A DNA stretch of 8,738 bases from Alphaproteobacteria bacterium. GTDB taxonomy: Bacteria > Pseudomonadota > Alphaproteobacteria > Micropepsales > Micropepsaceae. Below the pieces are notes generated by a model that was given only the letters and a program-made list of their open reading frames with translations, was not told where the DNA came from and did not search any database. The stretch lies in contig PKWC01000119.1 in the NCBI GenBank assembly GCA_003131925.1, forward strand, positions 1 through 8,738, written 5' to 3'. Below are positions 1 through 5,935 of the stretch, piece by piece; the stretch's first letter is position 1; each line of letters opens with the position of its first letter. Both the position numbers and the translations under genes were made by a program.

Positions 1-578
1 CCGGCGTTGCGCACGAACCACTGGTAGGTCTCGACCGTTACCGGGCCGTTTGCGGCGTCCTCTCCGATCAGCAGCGGCTTGCAGAGGCGCTCCCGATAGC
101 CGTGATCCTTCAGCTCGCCGATGAACTGGTCGACGAGGTTGCGGCGGTGCGTGAGGATCAGCACGCCACCCGTGCGCGAGGCCTCCACGAATCCGACCGC
201 CGCGACCGTCTTGCCGGCGCCGGTCGCGTGCTCGAACCAGAAGCGCCGGGCTGCGCCCAGGTCGTCGTCGACGCCCTCCGGCGAGATGTCCTCGTCGAGG
301 TCGGCGTCGGCATCGTGCTGCCAGTCGAGGGGCTCGTCGTCGTCGCTGATCTCCTCCTCGGCGTCGTCGTCTTCGTCATCGTCGTCTTCGGCGTCTTCGT
401 CCTCGAGGTCGTCGTCCTCGGGCTCGCCGTCCTCGGCCGACTCGGCTTCGATCTCCGAGTCCCGATCCGCACCGGAGTCGGCTTCGATCTCGACATCGAC
501 CTCGAGTCGCTCCGGCGCAGCGGCATCGGCGGGTTGTTCGGTGAACCCTGTCGTTTGACTGAGCTCGGATCGGATCAT
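1..578 (-). CDS. DEAD/DEAH-type superfamily 2 helicase, N-terminal part (runs off the left edge)
   Basis: Translating the minus strand from the ATG at 578 gives 192 residues with no stop before the window ends. Residues about 44-106 are extremely rich in Asp and Glu (for example DDDLEDEDAEDDDDEDDD at 55-72) and look like a disordered acidic leader. A helicase core starts right after: Walker A/motif I HATGAGKT at 117-124 (Lys123 would contact ATP phosphate), then a motif Ia-like LILTHRRNLVDQF at 140-152 and VTVETYQWF at 180-188. Motif II (DEAD/DEAH) and the second RecA lobe lie beyond the edge, so the subfamily (restriction-type translocase or stand-alone helicase) cannot be set. The start is supported by GAGGGGG five bases upstream; an adjacent GTG (581-579) in the same frame is an alternative. 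Its GAC/GAG-rich codons contrast with the genes to the right. Helicase identity is fairly sure; its role is not. Confidence 0.82.
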   Translation of the reverse strand, partial: MIRSELSQTTGFTEQPADAAAPERLEVDVEIEADSGADRDSEIEAESAEDGEPEDDDLEDEDAEDDDDEDDDAEEEISDDDEPLDWQHDADADLDEDISPEGVDDDLGAARRFWFEHATGAGKTVAAVGFVEASRTGGVLILTHRRNLVDQFIGELKDHGYRERLCKPLLIGEDAANGPVTVETYQWFVRNA

Positions 579-609
579 CACGGCCCCCTCGACAGCGGCG
601 ACTCGGGCA

Positions 610-668
610 TATTAACCCTAACGCCAGCCGACAGCGAGAACTATTCAAACGGAATCAGAGGGTTAATA
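610..668. promoter_or_regulatory. Perfect 10-bp inverted repeat between divergent helicase and methyltransferase genes
   Basis: TATTAACCCT at 610-619 is matched by its exact reverse complement AGGGTTAATA at 659-668, with 39 bases between. The repeats sit in the 94-base gap between divergently read genes. On the minus strand the left copy also contains a TAATAT that could serve as a -10 box for the helicase. Paired half-sites for a DNA-binding protein are one reading. The distance is long for a simple dimer operator, so looping, or the chance ends of an inserted segment, are alternatives. The assignment as an operator is inference. Confidence 0.35.
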
Positions 669-672
669 GAAC

Positions 673-1524
673 GTGAAGCCGCTTCAGCCGAGCCGCACTG
701 CCCAGGGAGCGGCTATGCACCGCGCTGCGCACCAGCTCTTCGACCGGCCGCTCGTGTTCGAGGACGCGCTGGCGCTCGCGGTTATCGGGTTGGAGGCCGA
801 GGCCGAGCTGCGCCGCGGGCAGGACTGGCATGGGCACGCTGCTCCGGGATTGCGGGCCTTCATCGTGGCCCGGAGCCGGCTGACCGAAGATCTCCTCGCG
901 GAAGCAGCGGGACAAGGCACCCGGCAGTATGTGGTTCTGGGAGCCGGTCTCGACACTTACGGCTACCGGCAAAGCCGGGGTCGTCCGCCGCTCTCGATCT
1001 TCGAAGTCGATCATCCGGCGACACAGGCGTGGAAGCGGGCGCGGTTGAAAGAGGCGAACCTTGCGATTCCTGCGAATGTTTTCCACGCGCCGGTCGATTT
1101 CGAGCGCGAACCGCTCGATGCCGGGCTGAGAAGTGCGAATTTTGATTTTGACAGGCCGGCCTTCGTGGCGTGGCTGGGCGTGACGCCCTACCTCTCGCGC
1201 GATGCGGTGATGGCGACTCTGGGTTTCGTGGCTTCCCGCCTCGCGAAAGGCAGCGAGATCGTTTTCGACTATGCGGAGCTGGTGGATGTTTCCGACCCGT
1301 CTCGCCGCGCGCGCTTCGACGCCTTGTCGGCGCGGGTCGCGCGGGCAGGCGAGCCTTTCCGCACCTTCTTCGATCCTGCGACTCTCGAGCGCGATGTGAG
1401 GGCTCTCGGTTTTTCGGACATGCACGATTGGGATGCGTCGGCGCTCAATGCGCGCTATTTTGCCGGGCGCGGCGACGGGCTGCGGATCCCCGGGCTTGGG
1501 CATTGTCTCCACGCCCGCGTGTGA
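673..1524 (+). CDS. Class I SAM-dependent methyltransferase, leucine carboxyl methyltransferase (LCMT/PPM) family
   Basis: This 283-residue protein has the layout of the LCMT-like bacterial methyltransferases (TIGR00027-like), which transfer a methyl group from S-adenosylmethionine to a substrate that is usually unknown. Visible motifs are the N-terminal PSRTAQGAAMHRAAH (residues 6-20), ARSR at 66-69, SAM-binding motif I VVLGAGLDT at 87-95, the acidic motif FEVDHP at 110-115 and WLGVTPYL at 167-174. The start is a GTG at 673. An ATG at 715 has a better ribosome site (AGGGAG) but would remove the conserved PSRTA block, so the GTG is preferred. It is followed after 21 bases by the NnrU-family gene and the two probably form an operon. 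The true substrate is unknown; cytosolic location is expected. The family is confident, the exact function is not. Confidence 0.88.
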   Translation: MKPLQPSRTAQGAAMHRAAHQLFDRPLVFEDALALAVIGLEAEAELRRGQDWHGHAAPGLRAFIVARSRLTEDLLAEAAGQGTRQYVVLGAGLDTYGYRQSRGRPPLSIFEVDHPATQAWKRARLKEANLAIPANVFHAPVDFEREPLDAGLRSANFDFDRPAFVAWLGVTPYLSRDAVMATLGFVASRLAKGSEIVFDYAELVDVSDPSRRARFDALSARVARAGEPFRTFFDPATLERDVRALGFSDMHDWDASALNARYFAGRGDGLRIPGLGHCLHARV

Positions 1525-1545
1525 TCCGGGGAAAGAGGGGACACA

Positions 1546-2256
1546 ATGCAGATGTTGATTGCGGCGGCGGCGGTCTTTCTGGCCATCCATCTTCTCGTCG
1601 CCGGCACCACGATTCGCGACGGGATTACGGGAGCAATCGGCGAGCGTGTCTATCTGGGCCTTTTCTCGCTCGCCTCGCTGGGCGTGATCGTCTGGCTGGT
1701 CATGGCGTACAACACCGCGCAGTCCGGCGACGACCCGCTGCTCTACGATCTCGGACCGGGCCTGAGACATCTTGGAATTCCGGTCGTCGCGGTTGCGTTT
1801 CTGCTGGGCGTCCAGGGCCTGTTGATGCGCAATCCGACGCGCCTGCAGATGGGTGGCGTGGTCGCCGTGCAATCCGATGCGATTACGGGCGTGCTGCGCA
1901 TCACGCGCCATCCCTTTCTCTGGGGCGTAGCGATCTGGTCGGGATTTCATCTTGCGGCGAATGGCGACGAAGCGTCGGTGATTTTCTTCGGCACGTTCTT
2001 CGCCCTGTCGCTGGCGGGCACGTTCTCCATCGACGCCAAGCGCAAGAGAAAGCTCAGCGCGGCCTGGGATGGGTTCGCGTCGAGAACATCGAACATTCCT
2101 TTCGCGGCAGTGATTGCAGGTCGAGGCCAATTGCACCTCGGCGAAAGTTTCGGCTGGCGGTTCTGGGTCGCAGCACTTTTGTTTTTGGCGATCCTGTTCG
2201 CACATGCGCGGATATTCGGCGTCTCGCCGTTCCCGGGTGGATGGGTACCGTTCTGA
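1546..2256 (+). CDS. NnrU-family integral membrane protein
   Basis: The 236-residue product is strongly hydrophobic, with likely membrane helices near residues 2-20, 37-55, 74-93, 123-138, 144-160 and 206-222. Family signatures are the N-terminal FLAIHLL (His15), the central ITRHPFLWGVAIW (119-131, His122) followed by a helix with His135 and the loop ANGDEAS, and a short basic loop DAKRKRKL (163-170). NnrU was first linked to nitrite and nitric oxide metabolism in Rhodobacter. The same fold includes zeta-carotene isomerase Z-ISO, a haem-binding enzyme, so His15, His122 and His135 are candidate ligands by analogy only. A strong ribosome site AGAGGGG ends five bases before the ATG. It lies 21 bases after the methyltransferase and probably shares its transcript. 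No denitrification or carotenoid genes are visible nearby, so a specific role cannot be given. Confidence 0.88.
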   Translation: MQMLIAAAAVFLAIHLLVAGTTIRDGITGAIGERVYLGLFSLASLGVIVWLVMAYNTAQSGDDPLLYDLGPGLRHLGIPVVAVAFLLGVQGLLMRNPTRLQMGGVVAVQSDAITGVLRITRHPFLWGVAIWSGFHLAANGDEASVIFFGTFFALSLAGTFSIDAKRKRKLSAAWDGFASRTSNIPFAAVIAGRGQLHLGESFGWRFWVAALLFLAILFAHARIFGVSPFPGGWVPF

Positions 2257-2350
2257 ACCATCGAAGCGCCGTTAACGCCATTTTGGCGGGCGGTGCTCAT
2301 TATGATGTGTCGGCCAGGCGAGTCGCATTACTTCCAGAGCGGAACCGCAA

Positions 2351-2683
2351 TTGATCGATCTCGCCCATCTCGCCCGTTACACAGGCGGCGAAGCCCGGCT
2401 CGATGCCGAAGTGCTCGAACTGTTTTCGGCTCAAACTGCGGCAATGGTGGAACGCCTCGAAACGGCGCTCGAACGGCCCGATGTCATAGCCTGGCGCGAC
2501 GTCACGCATTCGCTGAAGGGCGCCGCGAATGGCATAGGCGCTTTTGCGCTTGGCGAGGCTGCAGCCGATGCGGAATCAGTCGATCCCGCGATCGAGCCCC
2601 GGCGGGCGGTGGAGGTTTTTCACGCAGTGAAACGGAGCGCCCAGGTTGTGAGTTCGTTCATCGACGCTTATCTGGGCCGATAG
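2351..2683 (+). CDS. Stand-alone HPt (histidine phosphotransfer) domain protein
   Basis: The whole 110-residue protein is one HPt four-helix bundle. The phospho-accepting histidine is His53 in the motif WRDVTHSLKGAANGIGA (48-64), with the expected Lys56 and Gly57 just after it. Such proteins carry phosphate between response-regulator receiver domains in multi-step phosphorelays in the cytosol. The start is TTG at 2351: the frame has a stop at 2303-2305 and no ATG or GTG before the conserved IDLAHLARYTGG beginning. The ribosome site is weak (AGCGGA), so translation may be low. No histidine kinase or receiver protein is next to it, so it is an orphan and its partners are unknown. It is 94 bases downstream of the NnrU-family gene and 94 bases upstream of the reductase gene. 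Confidence 0.85.
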   Translation: MIDLAHLARYTGGEARLDAEVLELFSAQTAAMVERLETALERPDVIAWRDVTHSLKGAANGIGAFALGEAAADAESVDPAIEPRRAVEVFHAVKRSAQVVSSFIDAYLGR

Positions 2684-2685
2684 GG

Positions 2686-2713
2686 GTCGGGTTCGCCTTG
2701 GCGGCGCCCCGAC
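2686..2713 (+). terminator. Possible hairpin just after the HPt gene
   Basis: GTCGGG at 2686-2691 pairs with CCCGAC at 2708-2713, and CGCC (2694-2697) can pair with GGCG (2703-2706) inside, giving a GC-rich stem three bases after the HPt stop codon. There is no following run of T, so it would be a weak or factor-assisted terminator at best, and chance pairing in GC-rich DNA is possible. Confidence 0.25.
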
Positions 2714-2720
2714 GGACGGG

Positions 2721-2750
2721 TTGCCGCGACCGGCGATCCCCACCTATAAG
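2721..2750 (+). promoter_or_regulatory. Candidate sigma-70 promoter for the reductase-ferredoxin operon
   Basis: TTGCCG at 2721-2726 and TATAAG at 2745-2750 are spaced by 18 bases, close to a housekeeping -35/-10 pair. The expected transcript start near 2757 lies about 20 bases before the ATG at 2778. This favours that ATG over the in-frame upstream ATG at 2721, which would lie inside the promoter. It is assigned by sequence resemblance alone. Confidence 0.42.
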
Positions 2751-2777
2751 CCGCGCGCGCACGGAAGCAGTTGTGGA

Positions 2778-3800
2778 ATGGCTATCGAAACCGATGTTGC
2801 AATCCTCGGCGCAGGGCCGATTGGTCTCTTCGCCGTGTTCGAGCTGGGGCTGCTCGATTTGAAGGCCGAGCTGGTCGATATTCTCGACCGGCCGGGCGGA
2901 CAATGCACCGAGCTCTATCCCGAAAAACCGATCTACGACATCCCCGGTCTTCCGGTCGTATCCGGACAGGACCTGACCGACCGGCTTATGGACCAGATCA
3001 AGCCGTTTCACGCCGGATTCCATCTGAGCCAGATGGCGAGCAGTCTTGAAAGGCTGGCCGATGGACGCTGGAAGCTCTCAACCGACGCGGGCACCGAAAT
3101 CGTGGCGCCGGTCGTCGTCGTTGCGGCAGGGGCGGGCAGCTTCGTGCCGAAGCGGCCGCCAATCGCCGGAATCGACGCTTACGAAGGCAAGAGCGTCCAC
3201 TACGCGGTGCGCAAGATGGAATCGCTCCGTGGACGGAACATCGTGATCGCGGGCGGAGGCGATTCCGCGCTCGACTGGACGATCAATCTGGCGCCGCTCG
3301 CCGCGAGCCTCACGCTCGTGCACCACCGCGACGGCTTCCGCGCCGCGCATCACAGCGTCAACCGCATGCGCGAACTCGCAGCCGAAAAAAAGATCGCGTT
3401 TCACGTCGCGAGCGTGAAGGCGCTCCACGGCGCGGGCGGCCAATTGGAAGCCGTGACGCTTTCCGGCGCCGACAAGAAGGAGTGGACGCATGAATGCGAT
3501 ACGTTCCTTCCCTTCTTCGGCCTGACGATCAAGCTCGGACCGATTGCGGAATTCGGATTGAACCTGAACGAAAATCTCATTCCCGTGGATACTGCGAAGT
3601 TCGAAAGCGCAACGCCCGGCATCTTCGCAATCGGCGACATCAACGCCTATCCGGGCAAACTCAAACTCATTCTTTGCGGGTTCCACGAAGCAGCCCTGAT
3701 GGCGCAGGCGGCGTTTCACATCTGCCGGCCGAACGAGAAGCTGCGTTTCCAGTACACGACCTCTTCCTCCAGCCTGCAGAAGAAGCTGGGCGTGGCATGA
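2778..3800 (+). CDS. Ferredoxin--NADP reductase, type 2 (thioredoxin reductase-like FAD enzyme)
   Basis: This flavoenzyme passes electrons between NADPH and a ferredoxin in the cytosol. From the ATG at 2778 it is 340 residues, the usual length. FAD is bound through GAGPIG at 11-16, GGQC at 40-43 and the C-terminal GIFAIGDINAYPGK (281-294). NADPH is bound through IAGGGDSALDW at 157-167, followed by HHRDGFRA. The fold is that of thioredoxin reductase, but the redox-active CxxC that should sit in the NADPH domain is missing: the position reads GDSALDW, as in type-2 FNRs. The upstream in-frame ATG at 2721 is rejected because MAIETDVAILGAGP is the normal family start and a promoter appears to lie between. 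The stop overlaps the ferredoxin start (ATGA), so the two are probably translated in a coupled way and form a reductase/ferredoxin pair. The pair's final electron acceptor is not encoded nearby. Confidence 0.93.
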   Translation: MAIETDVAILGAGPIGLFAVFELGLLDLKAELVDILDRPGGQCTELYPEKPIYDIPGLPVVSGQDLTDRLMDQIKPFHAGFHLSQMASSLERLADGRWKLSTDAGTEIVAPVVVVAAGAGSFVPKRPPIAGIDAYEGKSVHYAVRKMESLRGRNIVIAGGGDSALDWTINLAPLAASLTLVHHRDGFRAAHHSVNRMRELAAEKKIAFHVASVKALHGAGGQLEAVTLSGADKKEWTHECDTFLPFFGLTIKLGPIAEFGLNLNENLIPVDTAKFESATPGIFAIGDINAYPGKLKLILCGFHEAALMAQAAFHICRPNEKLRFQYTTSSSSLQKKLGVA

Positions 3801-4105
3801 AGATCGTTGCGATCGACCGCAACGGGAAGGAACACGTGCTCGAGGGCCGCGACGGCTGGAGCGTCATGGAAATATTGCGCGACGCGGGGCTTCCGGTCGC
3901 CGCCGAATGCGGCGGCGCCTGCGCCTGCGCGACCTGTCACGTTTACATCGATGGCGAATGGTACGCGAAGCTCGCGCCGCCTTCGGAGGCGGAAGTGGAC
4001 ATGCTCGACATGGCGCTGGCCGTCGAGCCGATCTCGCGCCTCTCGTGCCAGATCGTCTGCGCGCCCACGCTCGACGGCATCAAGCTGACCATCGCGCCGG
4101 AATAG
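3797..4105 (+). CDS. [2Fe-2S] ferredoxin, adrenodoxin/putidaredoxin type
   Basis: A small electron carrier of 102 residues. The cluster ligands are Cys38, Cys44, Cys47 and Cys84, matching the C-x5-C-x2-C-x36-C spacing of vertebrate-type ferredoxins; Cys42 is an extra, probably non-ligand cysteine. The C-terminal part SEAEVDMLDMA (63-73) is the acidic helix used in this family to dock reductases and cytochrome P450s or iron-sulfur assembly proteins. The start ATG at 3797 overlaps the reductase stop by four bases, so no separate ribosome site is needed. It is the likely direct partner of the upstream FNR. Whether it serves a P450, an oxygenase or iron-sulfur cluster assembly cannot be told from this window, since no such genes flank it. 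Confidence 0.94.
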   Translation: MKIVAIDRNGKEHVLEGRDGWSVMEILRDAGLPVAAECGGACACATCHVYIDGEWYAKLAPPSEAEVDMLDMALAVEPISRLSCQIVCAPTLDGIKLTIAPE

Positions 4106-4431
4106 CCGACAAGCTGCTCTCCGGGCTACGCGTACCAGACCAGGGCGAAAGTCATCGTCATGGTCGACCCCACGGCGAACCAGTACAGCCAAGAGACGTA
4201 CAATGGCGTCCTGAACGAGACCATTCTGCGCGGATTGGAGCTGCGCCGCCGAAAAGTTTGTTCGTACGCGTTCACACTGAAATTCAGCCGGCTCATGACA
4301 ATCACCCGCAGATTGCTCCGGAGAAGTTGGAGCGAAATGAGACGTTTCAGGACGCCAGAAATCTGGCTCGTACTGAACGGGTGCAATGCGCGGGCCAAGG
4401 AGCTGCGCTGCGTTTGTAGAAAATTAGTAAT

Positions 4432-4467
4432 TATTGTATTGCGATAATAAATTTTCCTGATACAATA
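4432..4467 (+). promoter_or_regulatory. AT-rich promoter/operator of the DUF2975-XRE operon
   Basis: TTGCGA at 4439-4444 and TACAAT at 4461-4466 with a 16-base spacer make a plausible housekeeping promoter. An 8-bp perfect inverted repeat, TATTGTAT (4432-4439) and ATACAATA (4460-4467), overlaps both boxes and is spaced by 20 bases, about two helical turns. That geometry suits a dimeric repressor, and the XRE regulator of this operon is the obvious candidate. Both the promoter and the autoregulation are inference from sequence. Confidence 0.48.
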
Positions 4468-4483
4468 GCGAAAAAGCCACTCC

Positions 4484-4490
4484 GAGGAGG
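4484..4490 (+). promoter_or_regulatory. Strong ribosome binding site that decides the DUF2975 start
   Basis: GAGGAGG ends directly against an ATG at 4491, which is too close for initiation. It lies six bases before the next in-frame ATG at 4497, which is the usual distance. The start is therefore placed at 4497. Confidence 0.7.
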
Positions 4491-4496
4491 ATGCCG

Positions 4497-5042
4497 ATGG
4501 TTGTGTCCAAACCGCTCGCGCGCGCGAGTCGCATCATGGCCTTGTTCTCAGCGGCCGCGGTCTTCGTCGTTCCGCTCGGCACGGCCTTCATGTTTCTTGC
4601 TCCGCAATGGGCAAGGCCGCTTGGCCTCGACATGGATCGGCACGGCCTTTCGCATCTGACCCAGGCCGTGCCGTTGCTCGACCGTGCGTTCGCGCTCGCC
4701 TGTGCGATGATCCTCGCTGCGATTGCGACGTTCGGACTCGTTGCGCTCACGTGTCTCCTGTTCCTGTTCAATCGCGGCCAGGTTTTCGGACACGATGCCC
4801 TGCGTGCGTTCGGCCAGATCACGGCCGCGCTGTTCTGGAACGTGCTGGCCGCCTTTCTCATGGAAGCGCCAATCTCGTACTTTCTGACGCGGGATCATCC
4901 GCCCGGCCAGCACGGTGAGTTGCAACTGACCATCGGCTCCGACGACGTGCAGGTGCTTTTCCTCGCCGGCGTCGCCTGGGTTGTCTCGCGCGTGATGGCT
5001 GAGGCGAGGCGCGTGGCAGACGAGAATGCGGGATTCGTCTAA
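4497..5042 (+). CDS. DUF2975-family integral membrane protein
   Basis: From the ATG at 4497 the product is 181 residues with four likely membrane helices at about 12-34, 65-90, 106-128 and 150-166 and a short charged C-terminus (SRVMAEARRVADENAGF). The order of helices, the NRGQVFGHDALRAF loop (92-105) and the closing ADEN are typical of DUF2975, a family of unknown biochemical role. These proteins are nearly always encoded just before a YozG-like XRE regulator, as here: the TAA stop shares one base with the next ATG (TAATG), so translation is probably coupled. The pair may form a membrane-linked regulatory unit, but the signal is unknown. Choosing the ATG at 4491 instead would add only Met-Pro. 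Confidence 0.85.
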   Translation: MVVSKPLARASRIMALFSAAAVFVVPLGTAFMFLAPQWARPLGLDMDRHGLSHLTQAVPLLDRAFALACAMILAAIATFGLVALTCLLFLFNRGQVFGHDALRAFGQITAALFWNVLAAFLMEAPISYFLTRDHPPGQHGELQLTIGSDDVQVLFLAGVAWVVSRVMAEARRVADENAGFV

Positions 5043-5248
5043 TGATCGTCGTCAATCTGGACGTGATGCTGGCAACGCGGAAGATGCGATCGAAGGAACT
5101 GGCTGAACGGATCGGCATCACCGAGGCCAATCTTTCGCTGTTGAAATCGGGCAAGGTAAAGGGCGTGCGATTCTCTACGTTGGAGAAAATCTGCGCAGAG
5201 CTTGCGTGCCAGCCCGGAGACCTTTTGGAATATCGGGCAGACGCGTAA
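5042..5248 (+). CDS. XRE/Cro-CI type helix-turn-helix regulator, YozG-like
   Basis: A 68-residue protein that is almost entirely one helix-turn-helix domain. SKELAERIGITEANLSLLKSG (17-37) contains the two DNA-reading helices, and FSTLEKICAELACQPGDLLEYR (44-65) forms the closing helices common to short Cro/CI regulators. It has no sensor domain, so any signal would have to come through a partner; the upstream DUF2975 membrane protein, with which it overlaps by one base, is the standard companion. Binding of its own promoter at the inverted repeat 4432-4467 is likely but unproven. Confidence 0.9.
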   Translation: MIVVNLDVMLATRKMRSKELAERIGITEANLSLLKSGKVKGVRFSTLEKICAELACQPGDLLEYRADA

Positions 5249-5263
5249 GCGGCGCGGCGCGCG

Positions 5264-5836
5264 ATGAGAGAGGTGGGCCCGCGCAGACTGGCTTCGGCGA
5301 GCGCAGTCCTTCTGCTGCATCTGGCCCTCCTGACGGCATTCATTTTCGCGATGAATTCGCGCCTGCGGCTGACCTACCCCGTTCAGGAAATCGAGGTGTC
5401 GTTTCCGGCGTCTGTCGCTAGGGCGCCGCGGCCGGTGGTTCCGCTGTCCCCGGAACTGATTGCGCCCGTAATGCCCGCGCAGCCGACGCCGCCGTCCGGT
5501 CCTTCTGTCCCGGAAATTGCTCCGGCTCCGTCACCTGGCTCGATCTCAGGTATCGGCCGCGCGCTTTTCGGCTGTGATCCCTCGACGCTGGATCTGCTGC
5601 CGCCGGAACAGCGGGCGGCGTGCCTGCGCCTGCCGCAGTCCCGGCCTCGCGAGCAAAGCGTCCGCCTGGGCCCGCCTCCCGATCCCAATTCACCGTTCAC
5701 CAAAGAGATCGAGGAACGGTTCCGGCAGGCCAATCCGATCAACCGCCCATGCCCGCTCGGCAGCTATCAAGACACCCACGGGCTCCCATGCTTCGGCTTC
5801 GAGGAGAAATCGCCATTGCTTGGAGCCGGACGCTGA
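5264..5836 (+). CDS. Proline-rich membrane-anchored envelope protein of unknown function
   Basis: I do not recognise a named family. The 190-residue protein has a basic start (RR at 7-8) and one hydrophobic span, about 11-30 (SASAVLLLHLALLTAFIFAM), which looks like an uncleaved anchor and resembles the N-terminus of TonB-like proteins. A proline-rich stretch follows at about 48-92 and could cross the periplasm. The C-terminal part holds four cysteines, Cys104 and Cys120 around a DLLPPEQRAAC segment, and Cys163 and Cys176 in RPCPLGSYQDTHGLPCFGF, suggesting two disulfides in an oxidising compartment. No TonB C-terminal domain is present. The start at 5264, 16 bases after the XRE stop, lacks a clear ribosome site. 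It may share the upstream transcript or be independent. Confidence 0.65.
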   Translation: MREVGPRRLASASAVLLLHLALLTAFIFAMNSRLRLTYPVQEIEVSFPASVARAPRPVVPLSPELIAPVMPAQPTPPSGPSVPEIAPAPSPGSISGIGRALFGCDPSTLDLLPPEQRAACLRLPQSRPREQSVRLGPPPDPNSPFTKEIEERFRQANPINRPCPLGSYQDTHGLPCFGFEEKSPLLGAGR

Positions 5837-5853
5837 GGAAGGTCGAAATGAAT

Positions 5854-5935
5854 CACAAGGAGACGGTGGGACAGTGAGAATTGTTGTGCGCCTTCAGCGC
5901 GCGATTCTTCCTCACCGCCTCACCGTCTCCTTGTG
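5854..5935. repeat. Long imperfect palindrome in the convergent intergenic region
   Basis: The arms 5854-5878 and 5911-5935 are reverse complements at 22 of 25 positions, including a perfect outer 15 bp (CACAAGGAGACGGTG at 5854-5868 against CACCGTCTCCTTGTG at 5921-5935). A small inner stem GCGC/GCGC (5888-5891, 5897-5900) gives a nested hairpin. It lies between the stop of the proline-rich protein gene and the stop of the GST gene, which are convergent, so it could end transcription from both sides. It also has the look of a dispersed palindromic repeat. Beside it, 5946-5971 carries about three copies of a 9-base unit near CTCCGCGAC, a type of degenerate repeat scattered in many genomes. Confidence 0.6.

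Larger units (their letters stand above)
4106..4490. other. Gene-poor stretch between the ferredoxin and DUF2975 genes
   Basis: I see no convincing gene here. Frames open on both strands (minus 4398-4126 and plus 4160-4447) lack recognisable domains and good ribosome sites. The end of the minus frame, starting at an ATG at 4224 and stopping at 4126, would encode a 32-residue peptide with a hydrophobic stretch YVSWLYWFAVG and TMTMTFALVW that resembles one membrane span. It could be a real small membrane protein or a remnant, but nothing else supports it. No strong terminator is visible after the ferredoxin. From about 4411 the base composition turns sharply AT-rich, which marks the promoter region of the next operon. 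Confidence 0.5.

Noticed and set aside
238..244. Loss of the metal site in the VWA protein (residues 238-244, DIGGSMD instead of DxSxS)
   Set aside because: From memory of the CoxE-like family, DxGGSMD-type motifs are common in it, so this is a family trait and not damage in this copy. The coordinates here are residue numbers of the protein at 6667-7842.
102..1145. Plus-strand open frames over the helicase start and methyltransferase
   Set aside because: The Ser-rich and Val-rich products arise from reading the GTC/GAC runs of the acidic leader in other frames; the minus strand shows the Walker A motif and the plus frame at 673 shows the methyltransferase motifs.
655..2205. Long minus-strand open frame (516 codons) opposite the methyltransferase and NnrU genes
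   Set aside because: The product is Arg/Gln/His-rich low-quality sequence without domains, while the plus strand carries two recognised families with ribosome sites; it is an antisense shadow in GC-rich DNA.
2721..2777. 19-residue N-terminal extension of the FNR from an upstream ATG
   Set aside because: The added sequence is not typical of the family, which starts MAIETDVAILGAGP, and a good promoter sequence overlaps the extension.
3078..3719. Minus-strand open frame of 213 codons opposite the FNR gene
   Set aside because: It is antisense to a well-conserved flavoenzyme and has no recognisable domain or ribosome site.
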